From assembly GCF_003938655.1 (NCBI RefSeq), contig NZ_RJJT01000013.1:1-64000 (forward strand): 64,000 nt of DNA, given 5' to 3'. The notes under the pieces were generated by a model. It did not search any database, was not told the DNA's origin, and saw only the letters and a program-made list of their open reading frames with translations. Numbering within the stretch: the stretch's first letter is position 1; the number at the start of each line of letters is the position of its first letter. The position numbers and the translations under genes were made by a program. Positions 44,582 through 53,350 of the stretch are shown here, piece after piece. The DNA comes from Rhizobium pisi. Lineage in GTDB: Bacteria; Pseudomonadota; Alphaproteobacteria; Rhizobiales; Rhizobiaceae.

Positions 44582-45859
44582 CTACTTACGCTTCAGGAGG
44601 CCCAGCAGGCCGCCCTTCTTCGCCTTCCTGATCGCGACACGGCCGGTGACAATGTGCGATATCTGCGAAAAGGTTTCCGCCGTCGGCGACTTCGGATCGA
44701 CTTCGGAAATCATCCGGCCGCTGTTGGCGGCATTGCCGAAGAGATTGATGTCGAAGGGGATGATCGCGATCGGATCGATCTCCAGCGGTTCGCAGAAATC
44801 CGACGGCGAAATCTCTGGACGCTTCGGCATGCCGACCTGATTAAGTATGAGGTGCGGCGGCTTGTCGTTCGGCCGCATCTTGCGCACAGCGTCGAGCATG
44901 TTCTTGGCGTTGCGCAGGTTGGCGAGATCGGGAACCGCACACAGAACCACCTCGTCGACGCTCGACAGAACCGAGCGTGTCCATTCCGACCACGCATGCG
45001 GGACATCGAGCACAGTGACGGGCGCGCTGCGCTGCAGGACGTCGAGCACCGGCTGGAAGGCCTGGCCGTCGAAGTCATAGGCGCGATCGAGCAGCGAAGG
45101 CGCGGCGAGCAGGGAAAGATGCTCCGAGCATTTCGTCAGCAGGCGATCGAGGAAAACCTCATCGAGACGGTCGGGCGCGAAAACCGCCTCAGCGATACCC
45201 TGGGCCGGATCCTGGTCGAAATCGATGTTCGCCGTTCCATAAGGCAGATCGAGATCGGCCAGAATCGTCTCGGTGGAGAAGAGATTGGAAATGCCGAAGG
45301 CGCAATTGTGAGCGATGGTCGAAGCGCCGGTGCCGCCCTTCGAGCCGATGAAGGCGATGCTGCGGCCAAGCGGCTCGGCGTCCGGATCGACGAATATCGA
45401 GGCCATTGCCGTAAGGACATCGGGCATGGCGATGGGCTGAACCATATATTCGGAAATGCCGTTGCGGATGAGCTCGCGATAGAGGCCGATGTCGTTGTAA
45501 TAACCGACGACGACGACCTTGGTCGTCGGATCGCAGACGGCGGCGAGCGGCGCGAGTTCATTCAGGAGGTTCGCTGCATTCGCCTTGGTCTCAAGGATAA
45601 TGAGGTTCGGCGTCGGGGCGCTGGCAAACATATTGGCGGCAGCCGCTATGCCGCCGCTGGTAACGCGCATGCTGACCTTCGCCACGCGCCGATCATTGGC
45701 GCAGCGTTCCATGACACGCTGCAGAGACTCGCTCTCGCAGAAGGCATGGACGGAGATGCGCGGCAACGGCCGCATGTTTTCCAGATCCGCCATGCGCACC
45801 GCCTCCTCGGCGTGGCGAAGCTCGCTGGGATTGTTGATTTCGTATTCGACCGCGCTCAT
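44582..45859 (-). CDS. cpaE: Tad pilus localisation protein CpaE (TadZ)
   Basis: A 425-residue protein. The N-terminal receiver-like domain (residues about 30-150, atypical) is followed by a ParA/MinD-type ATPase domain with deviant Walker A GSKGGTGASTIAHN. TadZ/CpaE proteins place the secretion complex at the cell pole. It follows cpaD by 14 bases and precedes cpaF. Confidence 0.93.
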   Translation of the reverse strand: MSAVEYEINNPSELRHAEEAVRMADLENMRPLPRISVHAFCESESLQRVMERCANDRRVAKVSMRVTSGGIAAAANMFASAPTPNLIILETKANAANLLNELAPLAAVCDPTTKVVVVGYYNDIGLYRELIRNGISEYMVQPIAMPDVLTAMASIFVDPDAEPLGRSIAFIGSKGGTGASTIAHNCAFGISNLFSTETILADLDLPYGTANIDFDQDPAQGIAEAVFAPDRLDEVFLDRLLTKCSEHLSLLAAPSLLDRAYDFDGQAFQPVLDVLQRSAPVTVLDVPHAWSEWTRSVLSSVDEVVLCAVPDLANLRNAKNMLDAVRKMRPNDKPPHLILNQVGMPKRPEISPSDFCEPLEIDPIAIIPFDINLFGNAANSGRMISEVDPKSPTAETFSQISHIVTGRVAIRKAKKGGLLGLLKRK

Positions 45860-45873
45860 CGTCTCGTTCCGCC

Positions 45874-46587
45874 TCAGAATCCGCCGCTGCCACCACCGGA
45901 GACATCTTCGATATTCGATGTCGTCGTCCGGTATTCCTGGATCGCATTGTTGCGCCGCTGCGCATCGATCGGGGTCATGCCCCGCGGCGCTACCAGATCC
46001 TCCGGATTGGCGATCTGGGCGGCAAGGTTGTTTTGCGAGGCGCAGCCGAAATTATAATAGTTCTGGTTGGTCAAATCGTTGGAGATATCCTTCGGCCACT
46101 GACCGCATTGCGTGGTGATCGCGGTGGTGCCGGTAAAACTCAGCCGGATCGGCGCCGCATCGCCGGCGCCGGCTGCTGCATAGGACGTGTTGACGATCTT
46201 CGAGCTTGCGATGCCCCTCCCCGCCAGTTCGGCGCGAACCTGATTGCGCAACTGATAGGCGGCAGCCGAATTGGGCGATCCTTGCGGCGAAAGAACGTAA
46301 ACAGGACCCGACGCGCGTGAGATGTAGTTTGCGGCAAAGCCGCGGATGAGGTCGCGCTGGGCGATGGTCAGGCGACGATCGGTCGAGGCGACGGGTATAT
46401 CCACCGTCTGCTCCGCCTCCGTCACGATGATCGGATGGCGGGCGCGATAGTCGTCCGGGATGCCGCCTGTTGTCAGCTGGTCGTGCGGGCCGGCGCATCC
46501 GGCAAGGGCGGCCACCGAAATGACGGCCGTGACAAAAAGCGCCCTGGAGATTCCGGGACGGAGTGTCGTCGCATTCATATGGGCCAT
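45874..46587 (-). CDS. cpaD: Tad pilus lipoprotein CpaD
   Basis: A 237-residue CpaD-family protein. The lipobox is VAALAGCAG. VTEAEQTVDIPVASTDRRLTIAQRDLIRGFA and the C-terminal GCASQNNLAAQIANPEDLVAPRGM are typical of the family. It is an outer-membrane lipoprotein that assists the CpaC secretin. The start is uncertain: ATG 46587 or 46578 give a normal signal peptide. ATG 46635 overlaps the cpaC stop as ATGA but would give an unusually long N-region. Confidence 0.9.
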   Translation of the reverse strand: MAHMNATTLRPGISRALFVTAVISVAALAGCAGPHDQLTTGGIPDDYRARHPIIVTEAEQTVDIPVASTDRRLTIAQRDLIRGFAANYISRASGPVYVLSPQGSPNSAAAYQLRNQVRAELAGRGIASSKIVNTSYAAAGAGDAAPIRLSFTGTTAITTQCGQWPKDISNDLTNQNYYNFGCASQNNLAAQIANPEDLVAPRGMTPIDAQRRNNAIQEYRTTTSNIEDVSGGGSGGF

Positions 46588-46631
46588 CGCCTGATCTCTG
46601 TTTTGTGCCATTGCTGCCGATCGCGCCCCGC

Positions 46632-48131
46632 TCATTTGTAGATGAACCCGATCGAGCCGTGGAACTGCGCGTCGGCGACCGGCGCCTCGCGGCGGCCGTA
46701 GACCTTGTTGACACGGTTGAGAAAGAAGGTTGCGCCGTCGTTCTCGGGGCTGAAATTATCGTCCGGACGGTTGAGCTGGTTGCGCGCCACCGGCCGCACC
46801 AGATAGGGCGTCGCAATGATGACGAGCTCGGTTTCCTGACGCTCGAAACCCTTCTGGCGGAAGAGCGTACCGAGCAGCGGGATCTTCGAAACACCCGGCG
46901 TGCCGCCCATCGTCTGGGAAACGTTATCGCGAATGAGGCCCGCCAGCGCGATCGAACCGCCCGAGGGCAGCTCCACCGAGGTCTCCGCCGAACGGCGCTG
47001 ATAGGTGGCGTTGCCGGCACCGGCCACCGGTTCGGAGACATTGGTCTTGATCTGCAGGCTGATGCGGCCCGATGACAATACGACCGGCTTGAAGGCGAGG
47101 TTGATACCGTAGTTGAACGGCACGACGGTGACGTTGCCGTTATTGTCGGTCGTCGAATAGAGTTGCTGACCGCCGGAATTGAAGGTCGCGGCCTGGCCCG
47201 ATATCGCCGTCAGCGTCGGCTCGGCGAGCGTCTTGACGACCTTGGCCTGTTCCAGTGCGTTTAGATAGGTCGATATGTCGTATTTGCCGATCGAGCTCTT
47301 GAAGAGCGCCGCCAGCCCGCCTCCGACCGTCGATGTAGCGCTGTCGGCGCTCGGAGTGCCGAGCTGGGCGACCGTCATGCCGGAGGAATTGGAGATGAGA
47401 TTGTCGAAGCCAAGCTGCTTCAGGACCTCGCGGCGGACTTCGGCGATCGTCACCTTGAGGGTGACCTGGTCCTCACCCTGGATCTGCAGGAGGTTGACAA
47501 CCTGCGAGGTCTGACGGCCTTCGGCAAAGAGTGCCACTGCACTGTCGCCGCCGCTACCGGATGCCGTCTCGGTTCTCGTCGTCGCTTCGCCGCCCTTTAG
47601 GAAGACCTGCGCCAAATCGGCTGCCTGCGTGGCATCCTGCGGGGTGCGCACGGTGCCGGTCAGCACGATGTTGTCGGAGACGATTTCGACATTGATATTG
47701 GAGTCGGGGATGAAGCGGCGGAGATTGACCTCGAGGCCGGAGACGTCGCGTTCGATCTCGATGTCGAGATTGACGATCTCCTGCCCATCGCCGCCGAAGA
47801 CGAAGATGTTGGTCTGGCCGACCTTCTTGCCGAACAGGTAGATGCGCCGCGAGGTGCGGGTGACGGCATCGGCCATGGTCGGATCGGATACGAGGATATC
47901 ATGCGCATCCTCCGGCAGATCGACGACAACGGCCTTGTTGAGCCCGAGCTTCAGGCGGCGGTGGGCATTGGGACCGGTCTGCGAGATGCGGATCAGATTG
48001 TCGGAATCAGCACGCGCCTCGCGCGCACCGACGAGCGGCGCGAAAGAGGCCGGCGCAATGCCAGAGGCGCCGGCTGCCAGCGAAAGGCAGCCAGTCAGGA
48101 GAAGCCCGGCGCGCCGCGTTGAATTGCTCAT
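46632..48131 (-). CDS. cpaC: Tad pilus outer-membrane secretin CpaC (RcpA)
   Basis: A 499-residue secretin with a signal peptide. A pilus-assembly N-terminal domain (RISQTGPNAHRRLKLGLNKAVVVDLPEDAHDILVSDPTMADAVTRTSRRIYLFGKKVGQTNIFVFGGDG) is followed by a BON-like segment and the C-terminal secretin beta domain (VELPSGGSIALAGLIRDN). It forms the pilus pore. The start is the second in-frame ATG (48131), with GGAC upstream. The protein encoded at 50278 resembles its first domain. Confidence 0.93.
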   Translation of the reverse strand: MSNSTRRAGLLLTGCLSLAAGASGIAPASFAPLVGAREARADSDNLIRISQTGPNAHRRLKLGLNKAVVVDLPEDAHDILVSDPTMADAVTRTSRRIYLFGKKVGQTNIFVFGGDGQEIVNLDIEIERDVSGLEVNLRRFIPDSNINVEIVSDNIVLTGTVRTPQDATQAADLAQVFLKGGEATTRTETASGSGGDSAVALFAEGRQTSQVVNLLQIQGEDQVTLKVTIAEVRREVLKQLGFDNLISNSSGMTVAQLGTPSADSATSTVGGGLAALFKSSIGKYDISTYLNALEQAKVVKTLAEPTLTAISGQAATFNSGGQQLYSTTDNNGNVTVVPFNYGINLAFKPVVLSSGRISLQIKTNVSEPVAGAGNATYQRRSAETSVELPSGGSIALAGLIRDNVSQTMGGTPGVSKIPLLGTLFRQKGFERQETELVIIATPYLVRPVARNQLNRPDDNFSPENDGATFFLNRVNKVYGRREAPVADAQFHGSIGFIYK

Positions 48132-48143
48132 TTGCACGTCCTT

Positions 48144-48959
48144 TTACTCCGCCTTCGGCGTTGCGCCGGCATCCGTGACGATAGCGCCTGACTTGATGAC
48201 CTGGATGATCGCACTGCCGTTGTCGCCACTCAGAAGATAGTCCGCGGCGCTGGTATCCTGCTCCTGCGCATCGGCGACCGAGCGCAGCGCAAGCGACAAC
48301 CGGTCGGCCATTTGCTGGGCGACGGCGAGAACCTTGGTTTGATCGGGAGTGAGCTCGAGCGTCGCCGTCGTGCCGACCACCGACTTCGAGCCGTCATCCT
48401 TCTCCTGGATCTGCTGGTCAATGGCGAGAACGCGGACATTGCTCAGCACGGTTTCGGTGATGAGTTTGTTGGCTTCGGTGCCCTTGCGGACCATGATGAC
48501 GTCGACACGGTCGTTCGGCAGGATGAAGCCGCCAGCACCTGTCGCCACCGATATCTCGGTTGCGACGGCGCGCTTGCCGGCCGGCAGCAGCGAGGAGAGA
48601 ATGCGGCTGTTGGAATCGGCCACCTTCTCCGGCCGGATCGGTTCGCCTTCGAAGATCGGAAGACGCACGACCGCGCCCTGCAGGTCCTTGATCGCATCCG
48701 GCTTGTCGGCTTCAGTGATGAAGCCCTGGACGACCCCGCCCTTCGGCCAGGGCATCCATTGCACCGACTTCTCCTCCAGCCTTGCGCCGACCGGCAGGTT
48801 GGCGCTCGAGACGAGAATATTGACGGTCGGCTCCTTCTCGATGACCGACTGGACCTGGGTGACGACACCGGGATTGCCCGCCATGCGCATCGCCAGGAGC
48901 CCGGCGAGGCCGGCCGCCACCACGGCGACACCTAGAATTATAACGCGGGCCGGTTTCAT
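48144..48959 (-). CDS. cpaB: Tad pilus assembly protein CpaB (RcpC)
   Basis: A 271-residue protein with an N-terminal membrane anchor (VIILGVAVVAAGLAGLLAMRM). A SAF domain (VNILVSSANLPVGARLEEKSVQWMPWP) and the RcpC/CpaB domain with RAVATEISVATGAGGFILPNDRVDVIMVRK follow. It acts in the periplasm with the secretin. It lies between cpaA and cpaC in the standard rhizobial order; 110 bases separate it from cpaA. Confidence 0.93.
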   Translation of the reverse strand: MKPARVIILGVAVVAAGLAGLLAMRMAGNPGVVTQVQSVIEKEPTVNILVSSANLPVGARLEEKSVQWMPWPKGGVVQGFITEADKPDAIKDLQGAVVRLPIFEGEPIRPEKVADSNSRILSSLLPAGKRAVATEISVATGAGGFILPNDRVDVIMVRKGTEANKLITETVLSNVRVLAIDQQIQEKDDGSKSVVGTTATLELTPDQTKVLAVAQQMADRLSLALRSVADAQEQDTSAADYLLSGDNGSAIIQVIKSGAIVTDAGATPKAE

Positions 48960-49069
48960 CGATCATTCCTCAGGGCACGATATGTTCGCCCTGCAGAATG
49001 CTCTGCAATTGGTATAATTATGGTTAATGGAACGCTTACATTTTAAGTTAACGGGCAATTAAAATGCCG

Positions 49070-49582
49070 TTATTTCAGGCCTTCCAGCGCTGCGAGGAAG
49101 AGCGGCGAGGACGGAAAGGCCATGAAGCCGCCGATCGCGATGGCGATGCCATAGGGGATCTTCTTGGCGAGCAGGACCGAGTTCGGCACCGGCAGGCCGA
49201 TCGCGAGAATGGTATCCGACTGCGCTCTCACCAGCAGGATGAGGAGCGTGACGAGACCGCCGATCCCGGCGACATCGGTCATGAGGAAAAGCAGGGATTC
49301 GTTCAAACCGAACCAGAGGGCGGTGGCGCTCAACAGTTTGGCGTCTCCGCCGCCCATCACATTAAGGGCAAAGAGCGCGAAGCAGGCGGTGAAGACGATG
49401 GCGCCGGCGGCAAGATGCATGCCGACCATCTGCAGGTCAAAGCCTGAGAGCGGCGCGAGAACGAAGAAGGAGACGATGAGGATCAAGGAAATGCGGTTCG
49501 GGATCGTCATGGTAAACAGATCCGAGAAGGCCGCCATGGCAAGGCAGAGTGGCAGTATGACGAAGACTGCAGCTGCGATCAT
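49070..49582 (-). CDS. cpaA: Prepilin peptidase CpaA (TadV), A24 family
   Basis: A 170-residue membrane protease with about five hydrophobic segments. The two catalytic aspartates are in FSDLFTMTIPNR and NVMGGGDAKLL (the GxGD motif). The N-terminal methylase domain of PilD is absent, as in all TadV/CpaA proteins. It cleaves the Flp pilin and TadE-like pseudopilins of this locus. Confidence 0.93.
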   Translation of the reverse strand: MIAAAVFVILPLCLAMAAFSDLFTMTIPNRISLILIVSFFVLAPLSGFDLQMVGMHLAAGAIVFTACFALFALNVMGGGDAKLLSATALWFGLNESLLFLMTDVAGIGGLVTLLILLVRAQSDTILAIGLPVPNSVLLAKKIPYGIAIAIGGFMAFPSSPLFLAALEGLK

Positions 49583-49696
49583 GCGTATACCCGATCGTAA
49601 CGTGATGCGAAAAGGCTCACGGCCGTTCAGCCTGTGAGCCTGCTCGATAGTTCTGCCGAAGCAAATCCGGCCGGCATTATCCGGCCGACGCCTGAC

Positions 49697-49885
49697 TTAG
49701 CCGCCACTGGCGGTAACGGCGGTGTTCATCTTGTTGCTCAGGCCGTTGAACGTGTCGCCGATCTTGCCGCCGAGGGTCGTTGCGCCAGCAATGAGCGCTA
49801 CGGAAATGAGAGCTGCGATCAGGCCGTATTCGATTGCGGTCGCGCCGGATTCGTCCTTCAGAAAACGGCTAAAAAGCTTGGTCAT
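49697..49885 (-). CDS. flp: Flp-type major pilin
   Basis: A 62-residue pilin precursor, MTKLFSRFLKDESG then ATAIEYGLIAALISVALIA. The leader ends in glycine; cleavage before ATAIEYG leaves the Flp motif with glutamate at +5 and tyrosine at +6. The mature pilin is about 48 residues. AGGAG precedes ATG 49885; the longer frame to 49954 is rejected. It is the first gene of the minus-strand pilus operon, 114 bases before cpaA, likely with its own strong promoter in the 392-base divergent spacer. Confidence 0.95.
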   Translation of the reverse strand: MTKLFSRFLKDESGATAIEYGLIAALISVALIAGATTLGGKIGDTFNGLSNKMNTAVTASGG

Positions 49886-50277
49886 GGTTACTCCTAACTC
49901 CAGTTGATGTTCAGCACGTCCGCCAACTGTTTGCCGTTGATCGGATGACTGCAACCTACCGAATGGGCGTTTCCATCGGCTTAAGGAAATGAGTTAACAA
50001 GGTGTGAATGGGACAACAGGCCCTTGTAAGGTAAGTATTTTCTTACCCGCTTCCCTCAATGTCGACCGATACTCCGAAGTGGAAGGCTCGGTGAGCGCGA
50101 CAAGTATCCAGAAATGAAACGCACGCTGTTTCTTCTCATGTCAACTGCTGATTGCGATCGTCTCAAATCGGACCATCGCGGCCCATTGCGGAACATACAG
50201 CGGCGACCTTAAGGCTTCGTTCACCATTCTTTTCCATTCTATAGGCATATTGCGCTGTGATCGTGAAAGAGGACCAG
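49886..50277. other. Divergent spacer of the pilus locus
   Basis: 392 bases between flp (minus) and the CpaC-N-like gene (plus), with no gene. It must hold promoters in both directions. A dyad GGTAAG-N6-CTTACC lies at 50030-50047. A TATAGG-like -10 element is seen shortly before the plus-strand gene. Confidence 0.5.
50030..50047. promoter_or_regulatory. Inverted repeat in the flp upstream region
   Basis: GGTAAG (50030-50035) and CTTACC (50042-50047) are perfectly complementary around an AT-only centre, about 145 bases upstream of the flp start codon. It may bind a regulator of pilus genes; the regulator is not identifiable. Confidence 0.35.
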
Positions 50278-50685
50278 ATGTCATCGAGCGGCAAAACTAT
50301 TTTCTTTGCCGGCATGATCGCCGTTTTCGGTGTTTCGGGAATTTCCGCGGCCGCAGACGATGACATGCTGCGCGTCTACATGGATCACGCGCGCGTATTG
50401 AAACTCGACCGCCCCGTCAGCAAGGTGATCGTCGGCAATGCCAAGGTCGCCGATGCGACGGTCGCCGACGCCAAGACCATCGTACTAACAGGACGCAGCT
50501 TCGGCACCACCAATCTGGTTCTTCTCGATGCCGACGGCAATGCGATTCTCGACGAGCGCATCCTGGTATCGATCGACGAGGGCAATACGGTGCGCGTCTA
50601 CCGTCAGACCGAGCGCTCCGTGCTGTCCTGCACGCCAAACTGCGAGCAACATGCGCAGCAGGCGACAGCCACCACCTCGCCCTGA
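50278..50685 (+). CDS. Pilus assembly N-terminal-domain protein (secretin N0-like, stand-alone)
   Basis: A 135-residue periplasmic protein with signal peptide MSSSGKTIFFAGMIAVFGVSGISAAA. A single pilus-assembly N-terminal domain follows (DDDMLRVYMDHARVLKLDRPVSKVIVGNAKVADATVADAKTIVLTGRSFGTTNLVLLDADGN). This is the same domain that begins CpaC. The C-terminal tail has two cysteines (SCTPNC). It may cap or modulate the CpaC secretin. AGAGGA precedes ATG 50278. Divergent from flp and followed by two pseudopilin genes. Confidence 0.87.
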   Translation: MSSSGKTIFFAGMIAVFGVSGISAAADDDMLRVYMDHARVLKLDRPVSKVIVGNAKVADATVADAKTIVLTGRSFGTTNLVLLDADGNAILDERILVSIDEGNTVRVYRQTERSVLSCTPNCEQHAQQATATTSP

Positions 50686-50801
50686 TCGGCGCAGCGTCAG
50701 CTTCTTCGGCCATTCGTTAAAATCGTCGTATCAAGCTGAAACGGAAAATCAACGAACGGTCCCTAGTGTGGCGGCATGAAAATGTCGCTCGGGTCCAGGC
50801 A

Positions 50802-51437
50802 ATGACGGTAATTGATCAGAAGACGGATAAGGCGCACTCCCTAGCGTCGTTCCGTTTCTCACGGTTTCGCGCGCTGGCCCGCTCGCGCGACGGTGCTGCC
50901 GCGATCGAATTCGCGATGCTCGCCATCCCCTATTTCATGGTGATCTTCGCAATCCTCGAAACCTTCGTCGCCTTCGCCGCCGAGGAACTCGTCTCCAACG
51001 CCGTCGATACGATAAGCCGCCGAATGCGAACCGGGCAGATCACCTACAATCTCGGCCGCACGACCGATATGAACCAGGCCCAATTTCGCCAGGCCTTCTG
51101 CGACGAGATCTCGATCCTGATCAGTTGCTCGGCAACCGAAGTCACCACACCGAGCAAGCTCTACCTCGATGTGCAGACGTTCGCTACGTTCTCGGCGATT
51201 CCGACGACGATCCCCAAGGTTTCCACCGACCGATATGCTGATCTCAACACGGCGGCCTTCAAATATACGCCGGGCGGCGCCGGCACCATCAACATGCTGC
51301 GCGCCTACTACCGCTGGGAAATCATCACCGATCTGATCCGGCCTTACATCACGACGATACGGCCCTCCGGCAGCTCGATGCCGACGCAATATCTGATCGT
51401 CGCGACCACTGCCTTCCAGAACGAGCAGTATCCATAA
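50802..51437 (+). CDS. TadE-like pseudopilin
   Basis: A 211-residue protein. A basic N-terminus and the TadE motif RSRDGAAAIEFAMLAIPYFMVIFAILETFVAF give one N-terminal membrane helix and a periplasmic domain. The AAIEFA sequence is a prepilin-type cleavage site for CpaA. Minor pseudopilins of this type prime or regulate Flp pilus assembly. The ATG at 50802 was chosen because it directly precedes the conserved part; the frame is open from 50766. Its stop overlaps the next start (TAATG). Confidence 0.88.
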   Translation: MTVIDQKTDKAHSLASFRFSRFRALARSRDGAAAIEFAMLAIPYFMVIFAILETFVAFAAEELVSNAVDTISRRMRTGQITYNLGRTTDMNQAQFRQAFCDEISILISCSATEVTTPSKLYLDVQTFATFSAIPTTIPKVSTDRYADLNTAAFKYTPGGAGTINMLRAYYRWEIITDLIRPYITTIRPSGSSMPTQYLIVATTAFQNEQYP

Positions 51438-52018
51438 TGACGTTGCGCAACCCGTTCACAAGGCTGGCATTGACAGCACGGCGGCTGGCGCGAGAGCGCA
51501 AGGGTGCCGGAGCGATTGAATTCGCGATCCTCTTTCCCGTGCTCATCATGCTCTATATCGGCGCTTTCGAGATCACGATCGGCCTCAGCGTCAGCAAGCG
51601 CGTAACGCGCGCCGCAGGGTCAATTGCAGACATCGTCACTCAGCAGCAATCCGTCACCAAGACTGTGCTTGCACAGATGCCTTCGGTCGCAACCTCAATC
51701 TTCGTGCCCTACAACTCGACGTCGGTGACGCTGAAGATCACCGGGATCACCGTCGACGCCGGCGCCAATGCGAAAGTGCTCTGGTCATGGGCGCAGGACG
51801 GGACGGCGCCTTACGCCAAGAACACCGCCGTGAACAACGTGCCGGCTGATATGAAGACGGCAAACAGCTTCCTTGTGCGCACCGAACTCAGCATTCCCTA
51901 TGCGATGTTCATGTTCGCGCCGAACTTCATGCCGGACGGCATGCGCACGATCACCATCAGCCGCAGTTATTTTTACCGCCAACGGCAAGGGGACTCGATC
52001 CCCTGCGGCGACTGCTGA
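51437..52018 (+). CDS. TadE/TadG-like pseudopilin
   Basis: A 193-residue protein with RERKGAGAIEFAILFPVLIMLYIGAFEITIGLSVSKRVTRAAGSIADIV, a TadE-type prepilin segment followed by a periplasmic domain ending in a cysteine pair (SIPCGDC). It overlaps the preceding pseudopilin gene by one base and belongs with it as a minor-pilin pair. A large TadG (with von Willebrand domain) is not in this window. Confidence 0.87.
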   Translation: MTLRNPFTRLALTARRLARERKGAGAIEFAILFPVLIMLYIGAFEITIGLSVSKRVTRAAGSIADIVTQQQSVTKTVLAQMPSVATSIFVPYNSTSVTLKITGITVDAGANAKVLWSWAQDGTAPYAKNTAVNNVPADMKTANSFLVRTELSIPYAMFMFAPNFMPDGMRTITISRSYFYRQRQGDSIPCGDC

Positions 52019-52129
52019 GGCTCCTTCCACTTCTCCTCGAATTTGCCAAGCCGGCCGCAGCATTATATGCCTGAGGCCGTGCCGCCTTCGATGTTACCGG
52101 GGCCGGCGATCGACTGTTTCGGGTGTAAA

Positions 52130-53350
52130 ATGGCACGTGCCTTTCTTTTCGTTCTGGATTCCTTCGGCGTTGGCGGCGCGCCGGATGCTGCCGCCTATGG
52201 AGACGAAGGCGCCGATACGCTCGGCCATATCGCCGAATTCTGCGCGGCCGGGGCCGGAGACCGCGCCGGATTGCGCAGTGGGCCGCTTTCCCTGCCGAAC
52301 ATGTCGGAACTCGGGCTGATGCAGATCGCGCGGTCCGCCTCCGGCCAGTTTCCGGCCGGCATGCCTGTCCCGGAAAAAATCTACGGCATTTACGGCACCG
52401 CCACCGAAATCTCCCGCGGCAAGGATACGCCGTCGGGCCATTGGGAGATTGCGGGAACACCTGTCAGTTTCGATTGGGGTTATTTCCCGATAGAGGGCGA
52501 CGCCTTTCCTGCGGAATTCATTGACGCATTGTGCAAGGAGGCCGGCGTACCCGGCATTCTCGGAAACTGCCATGCATCGGGAACGGAGATCATCGCCCGG
52601 CTCGGCGAGGAGCATATCCGCACCGGCATGCCGATCTGCTACACCTCTTCGGATTCGGTCTTCCAGGTCGCGGCGCATGAGCTGCATTTCGGCCTCGACC
52701 GTCTGCTCGCCTTCTGCCAGATCGCCCGGAGATTGCTCGATTCCTACAATATCGGCCGTGTCATCGCCCGGCCCTTCATCGGTCAGTCCGCCTCTACCTT
52801 CCAGCGCACCGGAAACCGCCGCGACTTCTCCGTGCTGCCGCCGGAGCCGACCCTGCTCGACCGGCTCGTCGAACATGGCCGGCGTGTGCATGCCGTGGGA
52901 AAGATCGGCGATATCTTCGCGCATCAGGGCATTTCCAGGGTCATCAAGGCGAACGGCAACGACGCACTGATGGATGCGTCGCTTTCAGCCATCGACGAGG
53001 CCGAGGACGGCGATCTCGTCTTCACCAATTTCGTCGACTTCGATATGTCTTTTGGCCATCGCCGAGACGTGCCGGGTTATGCCGCAGCACTCGAAGCCTT
53101 CGATGCACGCCTGCCCGAAGTCCACAAGAAGCTTAAGCCCGGCGACCTCGTCGTGCTCACCGCCGACCATGGCTGCGATCCGACCTGGCGCGGCACGGAC
53201 CATACGCGCGAACGCGTTCCCGTCATCGCCTATGGCCCCGGCATCCGGTCGCGTTCGATCGGCGTACGCCGCAGCTATGCCGATATCGGCGAGAGCATTG
53301 CGCGGCATCTCGGCATTCCGGCCGGGCCGCACGGAAGGAGTTTTCTGTGA
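52130..53350 (+). CDS. deoB: Phosphopentomutase
   Basis: A 406-residue alkaline-phosphatase-fold enzyme: MARAFLFVLDSFGVGGAPDAAAYGDEGADTLGHIAE (metal-binding Asp), KDTPSGHWE, FTNFVDFDMSFGHRRD and TADHGCDPTWRGTDHTRE, carrying the bimetal ligands. It interconverts (deoxy)ribose-1- and -5-phosphate. This links nucleoside phosphorolysis (deoA and the purine nucleoside phosphorylase on the other strand) to deoC and the pentose phosphate pathway. The next gene starts inside its stop codon (GTGA). Confidence 0.97.
   Translation: MARAFLFVLDSFGVGGAPDAAAYGDEGADTLGHIAEFCAAGAGDRAGLRSGPLSLPNMSELGLMQIARSASGQFPAGMPVPEKIYGIYGTATEISRGKDTPSGHWEIAGTPVSFDWGYFPIEGDAFPAEFIDALCKEAGVPGILGNCHASGTEIIARLGEEHIRTGMPICYTSSDSVFQVAAHELHFGLDRLLAFCQIARRLLDSYNIGRVIARPFIGQSASTFQRTGNRRDFSVLPPEPTLLDRLVEHGRRVHAVGKIGDIFAHQGISRVIKANGNDALMDASLSAIDEAEDGDLVFTNFVDFDMSFGHRRDVPGYAAALEAFDARLPEVHKKLKPGDLVVLTADHGCDPTWRGTDHTRERVPVIAYGPGIRSRSIGVRRSYADIGESIARHLGIPAGPHGRSFL

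Noticed and set aside
44237..46057. 606-codon open frame on the plus strand opposite cpaF/cpaE
   Set aside because: It runs antisense through two well-defined Tad genes and shows no domain resemblance. It is a GC-codon shadow.
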